64,000 nucleotides of DNA from Rhodobacteraceae bacterium HIMB11 (lineage in GTDB: Bacteria > Pseudomonadota > Alphaproteobacteria > Rhodobacterales > Rhodobacteraceae), in NCBI GenBank assembly GCA_000472185.1, contig AVDB01000009.1:53506-117505 (forward strand). Reading direction: 5' to 3'. The stretch's first letter is position 1; each line of letters opens with the position of its first letter. This document shows, one piece after another, positions 15,215-23,955 of the stretch. The notes under the pieces were generated by a model. The model saw only the letters and a program-made list of their open reading frames with translations, searched no databases and was not told the origin of the DNA. The translations under genes were made by a program, and so were the position numbers.

Positions 15215-17131
15215 CTATGCCCCTGTCTTAACGCTCCATACGGAATTTAGATGGGAAAATAACACATCTGTCTGCGAAAGGGGCAGGATTTGTGAAATGT
15301 ACTGATCAGGACGCACAAGGATCAGCGCACCTTGGGCGCGATCAATCCCGCGCAGGTCATAGATGTCGGGGTTTCCCGTGCCATCCGTGCAGAACACCTT
15401 CTCATAATCTGTCAGGCTATATTTGCCCTTGGCTGGACGTAGGGCGGGGTGCAGCGATCCCCATTCAATATCCCGAAACCCCTGTTGGTAAATTGCCCGT
15501 GGATCAAGCAAGCTATCAGGGTCCTGACCTGCGTCGATACAGCGTTTGATGGGGGATGCAGGGTCGTTTTGCAGTCTGTCCAACATGGACCACATCGCAG
15601 ATGTCGTGTCCCCCGGGTCCCCGTCGGGGGCAAATGCGAATAGGGTCCAGCGGTGGCCCACCTCAATCGCATGACCTAATTCCATGGGTTTCGCATCGGC
15701 CAATCGCACAACGGGTGCAGAGTGGAACCGTTCGCCCATGGGCAGGCCCGTTGCAAGGGATTGGTGATCATTCTTTCCCGTGATCACCGAGGTTTCATAA
15801 CAGACGGTCAAACCTGCGGTAAACCGCCCCCCTTCAACGAATTTGCGTTGGATCACTGGGATTTGATCTTGCCCGTCTTCTGATTTGGCGCTGACAGCGC
15901 GGGACCATTGATGATCAAAATCAATCAATGCCTTGGCCGTTGCGCGCCGTTCCTCTGAATAGGTCGCAAGCAGCATCGGGTCTGAATGCCCCTCTAGGAC
16001 GGAAATCAGTTTCCAGCCCAAATTAAACGTATCGCCCATCGACACATTCATGCCCTGTCCCGCCTTTGGGCTGTGGGTGTGGCAGGCGTCGCCCGCCACA
16101 AAAACGCGGGGCGCGCGCGTGCTGATCTGATCTTCTGGCACGTCATCAAAGCGGTCGGTCAGTCGGTGACCGATTTCATAAATTGACCACCAAACCACCT
16201 CTTTCACATCCAGCGTATGGGGATGCAGAATGCGTTGTGCTTTGGCGATGATATCCTGTTCGCTTAATCCACGATCCGCAACGCGCTCTGTCTCGGACAG
16301 TTTGTCCATTTCCACATAAAGGCGTACCAAATATCCGCCCTCGCGCGGCAGAACAAGGATACTGCCATCGTTCTGGGATTGGATGATGGATTTCATGCGT
16401 ATGTCGGGGAAATCGGTATTGACCAAAATGTCCATCACGCCCCATGCCTGATGGGCGGCATCCCCATGCAGCTTGCCGCCGATTGCGCGGCGCACTGTGC
16501 TGCGCGCGCCGTCACATCCGACAACGTATTTTGCATGCACAACCTCTTTTCCGCCACTGCGATCTGCATCCGTGCGTTCAAGGTGAACAGTAACGGGGTA
16601 ATCCCCCCAGTCTGGATTAATGTCCAACTCTGCAATTTTCAGATTGTAATCTGGTTCTAACCGCGTGGGTGCGTTTTTCATGACGTCTAAAAACATATCA
16701 TGGATGCGTGCCTGATTGATCAGGACGTGGGGCATTTCGCTGATGCCCTCTTCAACGTCTTGTACGCGCCCCACACGGGCAATCTTGGATGGATCAGATG
16801 GGTTGGGTGTCCAAAATGTGGTTTCGTTGATCCAAACGGATTCACGGCTTAGCTTTTCTGCAAACCCAAAGGTTTGAAACATTTCCATGGACCGCACGCT
16901 GATACCATCGGCTTGTCCCTTTTCCATGGGGCCTGATTTCGGTTCAACGATCATCGTCGAAATATTGGGGTAGCGTGCCAATTGCGCGGCCAAACACAGA
17001 CCCGCGGGGCCACATCCCGCAATAATCACGTCCACTTGTGAAGGGAGGCCATTTTCGCCAACAGCGCGCACGGGTTCTGCGGGGGCGATGTCGGGATCGC
17101 CAGGAACAAAGCCGTTTAGGTGATATTGCAT
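15215..17131 (-). CDS. FAD-dependent aromatic hydroxylase, 3-hydroxybenzoate 4-monooxygenase-like
   Basis: 638 residues, nearly the length of Comamonas MobA. The FAD dinucleotide fold is VIIAGCGPAGLCLAAQLARY near residue 35. Then come the DG motif in VVGCDGARSTVRR and the GD motif in VFVAGDACHTHSPKAGQGMN. The C-terminal thioredoxin-like dimerisation domain of the phenol-hydroxylase family is present, ending YISQILPL. The reaction would be NAD(P)H-dependent ortho-hydroxylation of a phenolic acid, for example 3-hydroxybenzoate to protocatechuate. First gene of the minus-strand arm of the divergent locus. Family is sure; the exact ring substrate is inference. Confidence 0.82.
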   Translation of the reverse strand: MQYHLNGFVPGDPDIAPAEPVRAVGENGLPSQVDVIIAGCGPAGLCLAAQLARYPNISTMIVEPKSGPMEKGQADGISVRSMEMFQTFGFAEKLSRESVWINETTFWTPNPSDPSKIARVGRVQDVEEGISEMPHVLINQARIHDMFLDVMKNAPTRLEPDYNLKIAELDINPDWGDYPVTVHLERTDADRSGGKEVVHAKYVVGCDGARSTVRRAIGGKLHGDAAHQAWGVMDILVNTDFPDIRMKSIIQSQNDGSILVLPREGGYLVRLYVEMDKLSETERVADRGLSEQDIIAKAQRILHPHTLDVKEVVWWSIYEIGHRLTDRFDDVPEDQISTRAPRVFVAGDACHTHSPKAGQGMNVSMGDTFNLGWKLISVLEGHSDPMLLATYSEERRATAKALIDFDHQWSRAVSAKSEDGQDQIPVIQRKFVEGGRFTAGLTVCYETSVITGKNDHQSLATGLPMGERFHSAPVVRLADAKPMELGHAIEVGHRWTLFAFAPDGDPGDTTSAMWSMLDRLQNDPASPIKRCIDAGQDPDSLLDPRAIYQQGFRDIEWGSLHPALRPAKGKYSLTDYEKVFCTDGTGNPDIYDLRGIDRAQGALILVRPDQYISQILPLSQTDVLFSHLNSVWSVKTGA

Positions 17132-17198
17132 GCCATCTTTCCTTTGGGTTGCGGTTCATTTGTGATGGTTATGAATAAAATTCTTTCTTTCATAATAT

Positions 17199-17215
17199 TG
17201 TTATGCATAATAACA
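17199..17215. promoter_or_regulatory. 17-bp inverted repeat, candidate MarR operator
   Basis: TGTTAT-GCATA-ATAACA has perfect 6-bp arms and lies in the 126-bp region between the divergent hydroxylase and enoyl-CoA hydratase genes. MarR proteins typically bind AT-rich palindromes of this size, and a MarR gene is second in the plus-strand operon. A looser pair, TTATGA (17169) and TCATAA (17190), lies beside it. Confidence 0.5.
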
Positions 17216-17257
17216 TAAATCAAGAAGAATAAAGTCAACGCATCAGGAGCGCACCCT

Positions 17258-18025
17258 TTGGGACAAGATATTCTGCAAATCTCGGTTGAGGGGGCAATCG
17301 CCACACTGGTCATGAACAGACCAGAAAAGCGCAATGCAATGTGCGAAGAACTGCTGCATGCGCTAGAGGCATTTTTTGGGGCACCGCCCAGTGGTGTGAA
17401 GGTGGCAATTCTAACTGGGACGGCGGGGCACTATTGTTCGGGGTTGGATTTGTCCGAACATGTGCATCGCGAACCTGAAGAGAATTTTTATCATTCCCGT
17501 CACTGGCATTCGGTGATGGAGAAAATTCAATTCGGCGGCTTGGCGGTTGTATCAGCCATGTTTGGTGCCGTGATCGGTGGCGGAATGGAGCTGGCCGCGG
17601 CAACGCATGTGCGCATCGCAGAGCCGTCAACTATATTCCAACTGCCCGAAGGGCGACGTGGCATTTTCGTGGGTGGCGGTGCAACAGCCCGTGTGGGGCG
17701 GATCATTGGTCCCGATCGCATGACCGAAATGATGTTAACGGGACGCAAATATTCGGCGGATGAGGGTCTGGCCCTGGGCCTTGCGCATTATTCGGTGGGT
17801 GAGGGTGAGGCCATGGCGCTTGCTCAAACTTTGGCGGGTAAAATTTCGCGAAATGCGCCATTCGCCAATATGCTGATGCTGCAGGCGATCCCGCGGATCA
17901 ATGACATGGGGCGCGATGACGGCTTATTTGCCGAAGCCTTGGCTGCGTCGATGTCGCAAACAACGCCAGATGCCCAAGAGGGCTTGCGCGCATTTTTGGA
18001 AAAGCGTGCACCAAAATTTCGATAG
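17258..18025 (+). CDS. Enoyl-CoA hydratase/isomerase family protein
   Basis: 255 residues from a TTG start placed after CAGGAGC. The crotonase fold is seen in NRPEKRNAM, the first oxyanion-hole strand HYCSGLDLSEH and the second, VIGGGMELAAATHVRIAE. It probably hydrates an arylacryloyl-CoA (such as feruloyl- or coumaroyl-CoA) to the 3-hydroxyacyl-CoA. In Pseudomonas-type pathways the same family (Ech) also cleaves the product to an aldehyde; no vanillin dehydrogenase gene is nearby, which argues against that here. First gene of a seven-gene plus-strand run. Confidence 0.87.
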   Translation: MGQDILQISVEGAIATLVMNRPEKRNAMCEELLHALEAFFGAPPSGVKVAILTGTAGHYCSGLDLSEHVHREPEENFYHSRHWHSVMEKIQFGGLAVVSAMFGAVIGGGMELAAATHVRIAEPSTIFQLPEGRRGIFVGGGATARVGRIIGPDRMTEMMLTGRKYSADEGLALGLAHYSVGEGEAMALAQTLAGKISRNAPFANMLMLQAIPRINDMGRDDGLFAEALAASMSQTTPDAQEGLRAFLEKRAPKFR

Positions 18026-18045
18026 GCCATGCACTGGGAGGTTCC

Positions 18046-18492
18046 ATGACCAAAATCAATGATGAAACACTACGTACCTTTGTCGGCTATCACCTGAAGC
18101 GATCCTTTAACGTGATCCAATCCGATCTGATCGAAACATTGCGTCCCTTTGATCTGCGTATGTTGACCTATTCGGCCCTGGTTTTGATTGTTGATAACCC
18201 TGGTTTAAACCAATCGCGTCTGTCCCAAATTATGGATATCGAACGCCCCAATTTGGTCGTCATCATTGATGAATTGGAAGAACGCGAATTGATTACACGA
18301 GAGCGCGTGCCAACGGACCGCCGCAGCTATGCGCTTCATCCCACAGAGGCGGGTCGCGCACTTTATCGTGAAACACTTGATGCTGTCACACAGCATGAGG
18401 CCAAATTGTTATCGGGGATCGCGCCCGAGCAATTGGAACAGATGATTGCAACATTGAAACTGATCGAAACCGCAAAAAAGGGACAGGCGTGA
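18046..18492 (+). CDS. MarR family transcriptional regulator
   Basis: 148 residues after a GGGAGG site. The winged helix is visible in NPGLNQSRLSQIMDIERPNLVVIIDELEERELITRERVPTDRRSYALHPTEAG, including the wing DRRSY. MarR proteins next to hydroxycinnamate genes (HcaR, FerR, CouR) are repressors released by aryl-CoA thioesters, so control of this divergent locus is the natural reading. The gene lies inside the operon and overlaps the ligase start, giving autoregulation. A candidate operator is the palindrome between the two arms. Confidence 0.9.
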   Translation: MTKINDETLRTFVGYHLKRSFNVIQSDLIETLRPFDLRMLTYSALVLIVDNPGLNQSRLSQIMDIERPNLVVIIDELEERELITRERVPTDRRSYALHPTEAGRALYRETLDAVTQHEAKLLSGIAPEQLEQMIATLKLIETAKKGQA

Positions 18493-20315
18493 TGAAGCGT
18501 ACCTCAAACTTTAAACCCCATGATGTTTCTGGCGAACAGCGCAGCGATGGGACCTTGTTGTTGCGCTCCAATGCCGAAATGGGCGATGTGGTTGATACCT
18601 CGGCGGATTGGCTGCATCGGTGGTCGGACGAAGCGCCCGAGCGCATATTTTTGGCCGAACGCAGCGGGGAGGGTTGGCGCGAAGAAACCTATCAATCCAC
18701 CCTGCAAAAGGTGCGTGCCATTGCGGCGTCATTGCTTGCGCGTGGGATGGGGCCAGATACCCCAATTCTGATCATGTCGGGAAATGGTGTGGATCATGGA
18801 TTGCTGACCCTTGCCGCGCATTATGTGGGGGTGCCCACTGCGCCAATCGCTGAACAATACGCCCTGATCCCTGCTGCGCGTGAACGTTTGGAACATGCAA
18901 TTTCATTGGTGAAACCACGCATGGCCTATGTGGTGGACGCGGATAAATTTGCCCATGCGATTACGATTGATGCGCTTGCTGGCGTGGAAATCGTTGCCAG
19001 CGATGTGGGGTCACAATCGGGTGTCACAGGCATGGACACCCTGCTGCAAGGGGACAGCGGCGTTGATATTGATGCGGCACGGGGTCAAGTAACCCCCGAT
19101 AGTGTCGTCAAAATTTTGATGACCAGCGGATCAACCTCAGCCCCCAAAGGAGTGATGACCACGCAGCGTATGATGTGCGTGAACCAAACCCAAATTGCCG
19201 ATTCATTGCCGTTTTTGACCGAACGTCCACCCAGCGTCGTGGATTGGCTGCCATGGAACCACGTCTTTGGCGGATCGCATAATTTCAACATGATGCTGGC
19301 CAATGGTGGCAGCTTTTATATTGATGATGGCAAACCGCTTAAGGGATTGTTTGACCGCACGGTCGAAAATTTAAAGATGGTCACAGGCAGCTTGGTGTTT
19401 AACGTGCCCGTTGGCTTTGGAATGTTGCTGCAAGCCTTGAAATCAGATCAGGATTTGCGCCAAAGGTTTTTCCAAGATTTGGACATGATCTTTTACGCCG
19501 GCGCCTCGCTTCCGCAGGATATTTGGCAAGGCTTGGAACAAATGGCCCTTGATGTGAAAGGCGAAGTGCCCTTGATGACGTCCTCTTGGGGACTGACAGA
19601 AACCGCGCCTGCCACAATGATCCAACAAGAACCGACCGATCGGTCGGGTGTGATTGGCGTGCCGATGTCAGGGGTGACATTGAAATTGGTTCCCGAGGAA
19701 GACGGCCGTTATGAAGTGCGCGCCAAGGGGCCAAACATCATGCCAGGGTATTACAACGATCCACAAAAAACCGCAGAGGCGTTTGACGGCGAAGGATACT
19801 TTGTCACGGGCGATGCCATGGTGTTCGTGGACCCCGATAACATGAACGCAGGCATGCGGTTTGACGGCCGTATATCAGAGGACTTTAAACTGCTAACGGG
19901 GACATGGGTGCGTGCCACCGCGCTGCGCATGTCCCTCTTGGGTCACTTTGCGCCCCTTGCGGCGGATCTGGTGATTACGGGGCAGGATAAATCTGACATC
20001 GGTGTTCTGATTTTCCCGAATAAAGAGGCGATTGAAACGGCAGGACATGCCTTGGATGATGTGGATGGCTTGCTATCTGATCCATCGCTTTTGAACGCGC
20101 TTCGGGAACGGTTGGCGGCATGGAACGAAGCAAATTCATCGTCTTCTACACGGATCGCACGCGCGGCCTTTTTTGCCGAACCTGCATCCTTGGTTGATGC
20201 TGAAATCACCGCCAAGGGCAATTTGAATTTCCGCAAGGTTTTGCAGCGCCGCTCTGCAATCCTTGATCACCTCTATAACGGATCACATGACGCTGTGATC
20301 GTTCCAAAGGATTAG
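18492..20315 (+). CDS. Feruloyl-CoA synthase-like aryl-CoA ligase
   Basis: 607 residues from the ATG that overlaps the MarR stop (TGATG). ANL-superfamily motifs: MTSGSTSAPKGVM (P-loop), the SSWGLTETAP core, GYFVTGDAMVF, and FKLLTGTWVRATALR, the Fcs-type hinge with its characteristic GTWVR. The C-terminal lysine region is ITAKGNLNFRKVLQRR. It activates a hydroxycinnamate or related aromatic acid with ATP and CoA in the cytoplasm. The length and the GTWVR hinge separate it from benzoate or acetate ligases. The ring pattern of the substrate cannot be read from sequence. Confidence 0.85.
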   Translation: MKRTSNFKPHDVSGEQRSDGTLLLRSNAEMGDVVDTSADWLHRWSDEAPERIFLAERSGEGWREETYQSTLQKVRAIAASLLARGMGPDTPILIMSGNGVDHGLLTLAAHYVGVPTAPIAEQYALIPAARERLEHAISLVKPRMAYVVDADKFAHAITIDALAGVEIVASDVGSQSGVTGMDTLLQGDSGVDIDAARGQVTPDSVVKILMTSGSTSAPKGVMTTQRMMCVNQTQIADSLPFLTERPPSVVDWLPWNHVFGGSHNFNMMLANGGSFYIDDGKPLKGLFDRTVENLKMVTGSLVFNVPVGFGMLLQALKSDQDLRQRFFQDLDMIFYAGASLPQDIWQGLEQMALDVKGEVPLMTSSWGLTETAPATMIQQEPTDRSGVIGVPMSGVTLKLVPEEDGRYEVRAKGPNIMPGYYNDPQKTAEAFDGEGYFVTGDAMVFVDPDNMNAGMRFDGRISEDFKLLTGTWVRATALRMSLLGHFAPLAADLVITGQDKSDIGVLIFPNKEAIETAGHALDDVDGLLSDPSLLNALRERLAAWNEANSSSSTRIARAAFFAEPASLVDAEITAKGNLNFRKVLQRRSAILDHLYNGSHDAVIVPKD

Positions 20316-20318
20316 GAT

Positions 20319-21191
20319 ATGATTGATTTGGAAAACATTCGCGCGATTGATATCCATACGCACGCCGAAGAACCCTGTGGATGTCACGCAGATGATGGGT
20401 ATGATGATTTACAGGCCACCATGGCACAGTACTTTCGTGCCCCTTGGAAACATCCCCCCACGGTTCCAGAAACGGCGCAGCATTACCGCGAACAAAATAT
20501 TGCTGCGGTGATCTTTCCTGTCGATGCAGAACGTGAAACGGGATACCGCCGTTATGCAAACGAAGAGGTTGCCGAAATCGCAGCAGAAAATGATGACGTT
20601 CTGATCCCCTTTGCCTCAATTGATCCGCATAAGGGCAAAATGGGCCAACGCGAGGCCCGCCGCCTAATCCGTGATTTTGGGATCAAAGGGTTCAAGTTTC
20701 ACCCAACGATGCAGGGGTTTTATCCCAATGATCGCATGGCCTATGGCCTTTATGAGGCGATTGCAGAAGAGGGGGGCATCGCGCTGTTTCATACGGGTCA
20801 AACAGGCGTTGGATCTGGGATGCCCGGCGGAAATGGGATGCGCCTAAAGTATTCAAATCCGATGTATATGGATGATGTTGCGGTTGATTTTCCTGAGATG
20901 AAGATCATCCTTGCCCACCCCTCTTTCCCTTGGCAGGAAGAGGCGCTGGCCGTGGCGCAGCATAAACCAAATGTCTACATCGATCTGTCAGGCTGGTCTC
21001 CAAAATATTTCCCAGACATTTTGGTGAAATACTGTAATTCGATCCTGCGCAAAAAGGTGTTGTTCGGCTCTGACTGGCCCATGATCACGCCCGAACGTTG
21101 GCTGTCCGATTTTGAAAAAATCGCGATCAAGGATGAATTGCGCCCCGATATCATCAAGGGCAATGCCGCACGTTTGTTGGGGCTTGCGTAA
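20319..21191 (+). CDS. Amidohydrolase family enzyme, candidate aryl beta-ketoacyl-CoA hydrolase
   Basis: 290 residues. Metal-dependent TIM-barrel motifs: DIHTH near the N-terminus, GIKGFKFHP, ALFHTGQT, ILAHPSFPW and FGSDWP. Related families include ACMSD and 2-pyrone-4,6-dicarboxylate lactonase. In Agrobacterium an amidohydrolase in a ferulate cluster was assigned as the 4-hydroxyphenyl-beta-ketoacyl-CoA hydrolase, and the same neighbours (ligase, hydratase, MarR) occur here. I therefore infer that it deacetylates the beta-ketoacyl-CoA to a hydroxybenzoate. Hydrolysis or decarboxylation of a ring-cleavage product is the alternative. Confidence 0.75.
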   Translation: MIDLENIRAIDIHTHAEEPCGCHADDGYDDLQATMAQYFRAPWKHPPTVPETAQHYREQNIAAVIFPVDAERETGYRRYANEEVAEIAAENDDVLIPFASIDPHKGKMGQREARRLIRDFGIKGFKFHPTMQGFYPNDRMAYGLYEAIAEEGGIALFHTGQTGVGSGMPGGNGMRLKYSNPMYMDDVAVDFPEMKIILAHPSFPWQEEALAVAQHKPNVYIDLSGWSPKYFPDILVKYCNSILRKKVLFGSDWPMITPERWLSDFEKIAIKDELRPDIIKGNAARLLGLA

Positions 21192-21197
21192 ATCACC

Positions 21198-22739
21198 ATG
21201 ACACCCTTTGTTGCACCGCTGGATGATATTCTATTTTCACTGCACCACGTGGCGCGTGCGCCATTGGTCGCGGCATGGGATCACGATTTTGCCGCCGAAA
21301 TCGGCAAACATTTCGCGGCCTTTGCCGAGGGTGAAATTGCCCCCATTGACGAAATTGGCGATCAAGAGGGGTGCCGATTGGAAAACGGGCGTGTCCGTTT
21401 GCCAAGTGGCTGCAAAGAGATGTATGCCGCCTATTGCGACCAAGGATGGCCGGGCCTTACCGCGCCCGAAGAATTTGGCGGGCAGGCGCAGGATGCGCTT
21501 ATTCTGGCCATGACATCAGAAATTTTTTCGGGCGCCAATCATAGCATGCAAATGGTGACAGGGTTGGTGCCTGGGGCCATCCGCACCCTATTGAATTTTG
21601 GAACCGACGCGCAAAAGGACCGCTTTTTGCCCTCTCTTGCCACTGGCGAAACACTTGCGACCATGTGTTTAACCGAACCCTCTGCAGGATCGGATTTATC
21701 GCGGATCACCTGTCGGGCTGTCCCAGATGGGGCGCAGTGGCAAATTTCAGGGGAAAAGATTTTCATCTCGGGCGGGGATCAGGATATCAGTGATGAAATT
21801 CTGCATCTGGTTTTGGCGCGTACGTCGGACAATGGGGTTAAGGGTCTGTCTCTGTTCCTGTGCCCGTCCACCAAAACAGATGGCACCCGAAATGCCGTCA
21901 AGGTCACACGGATTGAAGAAAAAATGGGGCTTCATGCCTCGCCCACCTGTCAGATGTTATTTGATGGCGCCGAAGCCGAACTGATCGGAGACGAGGGGCG
22001 CGGATTGGCCGCCATGTTCACCATGATGAACCATGCACGTGGGGATGTGGCCCTGCAAGGGGTGGCGCATGCCGCGCGCGCCTATCAAATCGCCGCGGCC
22101 TATGCGGCGGATCGCCTTCAGGGCCGCCTGTCTGATGGATCGCCTGCGCGGTTGGATCAGCACGCGGATGTGCGCCGCATTTTGAATGCAATGGACCGCT
22201 ATGCCCTCTTTGGGCGGGCAATGACGCATATGGCCTTTGTCGCGATGGAACGAGGGGATCAGGGCGCATTGGTCGAATTCCTAACCCCGCTGATCAAAGT
22301 GTTCTGCACCGAAGCGGGGATGCGATCCGCGGAATTGGGCATTCAGGTTTTGGGTGGTTACGGATTTTTGCGCGAATATCGGATCGAACAAACCTATCGC
22401 GACGCACGTATCACGGCGATCTATGAGGGCGCAAATGGCATCCACAAACGGATGTTGGCCACGCGCATGGCCCAAGGTCCCAGTGCAGATGCATTTGAAC
22501 AGATGCTGATGGACGAGGGGATTGAGGCGGATGCCTTGGCGAAATGGCAGAGCATGCGCGCCGAAACCACGAACCATACTGATCCCGCCGAAATGGCGCA
22601 TCGCTTTATGAAGGCGTCAATCGATGCCATGCAGGCGGTTGTGCATAAACGCATGTCAGATTGTGTTGCGGCCCATCCCGACCCCGACCGCATTCGCCGC
22701 GTTTTGGCGTTAGATCCCGAACCTTGGTGCGGAATGTAG
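21198..22739 (+). CDS. Acyl-CoA dehydrogenase, long form
   Basis: 513 residues. The N-terminal segment (FVAPLDDILFSLHHVA) is the extra helix seen in the 590-600-residue FadE-like group. FAD-site motifs are MCLTEPSAGSDL and ISGEKIFISGGDQD. The catalytic base is the Glu of IYEGANGIH. The protein is about 80 residues shorter at the C-terminus than that group usually is, but ends cleanly. In this operon it may desaturate an arylpropanoyl-CoA to the arylacryloyl-CoA. Spacing of 6 bp from the amidohydrolase supports co-transcription. Confidence 0.87.
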   Translation: MTPFVAPLDDILFSLHHVARAPLVAAWDHDFAAEIGKHFAAFAEGEIAPIDEIGDQEGCRLENGRVRLPSGCKEMYAAYCDQGWPGLTAPEEFGGQAQDALILAMTSEIFSGANHSMQMVTGLVPGAIRTLLNFGTDAQKDRFLPSLATGETLATMCLTEPSAGSDLSRITCRAVPDGAQWQISGEKIFISGGDQDISDEILHLVLARTSDNGVKGLSLFLCPSTKTDGTRNAVKVTRIEEKMGLHASPTCQMLFDGAEAELIGDEGRGLAAMFTMMNHARGDVALQGVAHAARAYQIAAAYAADRLQGRLSDGSPARLDQHADVRRILNAMDRYALFGRAMTHMAFVAMERGDQGALVEFLTPLIKVFCTEAGMRSAELGIQVLGGYGFLREYRIEQTYRDARITAIYEGANGIHKRMLATRMAQGPSADAFEQMLMDEGIEADALAKWQSMRAETTNHTDPAEMAHRFMKASIDAMQAVVHKRMSDCVAAHPDPDRIRRVLALDPEPWCGM

Positions 22740-22806
22740 CGTTTCTGATTGCGCGTTGAAATTCCTGCGCTAAGTTTCGGATGTAGCTGATAGTGCAGGT
22801 GGCAAG

Positions 22807-23955
22807 ATGGATCGCTTTGACGATATTCGGGACGGCATTCGCGCGTTGTGCGCACAATTTCCCGCAGAGTATCATCGCAACATTGATCGGGATCGTGGAT
22901 ACCCCGATGCATTTGTCGAGGCGTTGACGCGCGAGGGGTGGATGGCCGCCCTTATTCCCGAGGAATATGGGGGATCGGGCCTTGGGCTGGCCGAGGCATC
23001 AGTGATCATGGAAGAGATCAATCGCGCAGGCGGCAATTCGGGTGCTTGCCACGGTCAGATGTATAACATGAACACGCTGTTACATCACGGGAGTGAGGCG
23101 CAGAAAAACGACCTATTGCCAAAAATTGCAGCAGGTGAAATTCGCCTTCAATCCATGGGGGTGACGGAACCCACAACGGGAACGGATACAACCAAGATCA
23201 AAACCACGGCCGTTCGCAAAGGTGACCGTTATTTGATCAACGGGCAAAAGGTTTGGATCAGCCGTGTACGCCATTCCGATTACATGATCCTTTTGGCGCG
23301 CACCACGCCGCTGAATCAGGTCAAAAAGAAATCTGAAGGCATGTCGATTTTCTTGGTCGACATCAAAGAGGCGCTGAACACGGGGATGGAACTGCGCCCC
23401 ATTGAAAACATGGTAAATCACGAAACGAATGAGTTGTTTTTCGACAATCTGGAAATCCCTGCCGAAAACCTAATCGGAGAAGAGGGGCAGGGGTTCAAAT
23501 ATATTCTCACGGGTCTGAATGCCGAACGTGTTTTGATTGCGGCGGAATGCATTGGGGATGGGTATTGGTTTACCGATACGGTCACCAAATACGTCAGCGA
23601 ACGCGAAGTGTTTGGCCGTCCAATTGGTCAAAATCAGGGGGTGCAGTTCCCGATTGCCGAAGCCTATATTGAAATCGAGGCGGCCAATTTGATGCGCTAC
23701 AAGGCCTGTGATTTGTTTGATGCGGGCGCACCCTGTGGAGCTGAGGCGAATATGGCCAAATATCTGGCCGCCAAAGCCAGTTGGGAGGCCGCAAACGCCT
23801 GCATCCAATTCCACGGCGGATTTGGATTTGCCGCCGAATATGATGTGGAACGAAAATTTCGCGAAACGCGCCTGTATCAGGTTGCGCCCATTTCGACGAA
23901 TTTGATCCTATCCTATGTGGCCGAACATGTGTTGGGCATGCCGAGGTCGTTTTAA
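22807..23955 (+). CDS. Acyl-CoA dehydrogenase, standard length
   Basis: 382 residues. FAD/acyl motifs: SMGVTEPTTGTDTTK, INGQKVWISR and FHGGFGFAAEYDVERKFRE. The usual YEG catalytic Glu near the C-terminus is missing (the sequence is LYQVAPISTN). A Glu in LNAERVLIAA sits where isovaleryl-CoA dehydrogenase has its base, so the enzyme is probably active with the alternative geometry. Two dehydrogenases in one operon suggest different chain or ring substrates. A 67-bp gap precedes it; the stop overlaps the CoA transferase start (TAATG). Confidence 0.88.
   Translation: MDRFDDIRDGIRALCAQFPAEYHRNIDRDRGYPDAFVEALTREGWMAALIPEEYGGSGLGLAEASVIMEEINRAGGNSGACHGQMYNMNTLLHHGSEAQKNDLLPKIAAGEIRLQSMGVTEPTTGTDTTKIKTTAVRKGDRYLINGQKVWISRVRHSDYMILLARTTPLNQVKKKSEGMSIFLVDIKEALNTGMELRPIENMVNHETNELFFDNLEIPAENLIGEEGQGFKYILTGLNAERVLIAAECIGDGYWFTDTVTKYVSEREVFGRPIGQNQGVQFPIAEAYIEIEAANLMRYKACDLFDAGAPCGAEANMAKYLAAKASWEAANACIQFHGGFGFAAEYDVERKFRETRLYQVAPISTNLILSYVAEHVLGMPRSF

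Noticed and set aside
22740..22806. Separate promoter before the second acyl-CoA dehydrogenase
   Set aside because: No convincing -35/-10 pair or operator; the 67-bp gap is compatible with one operon.
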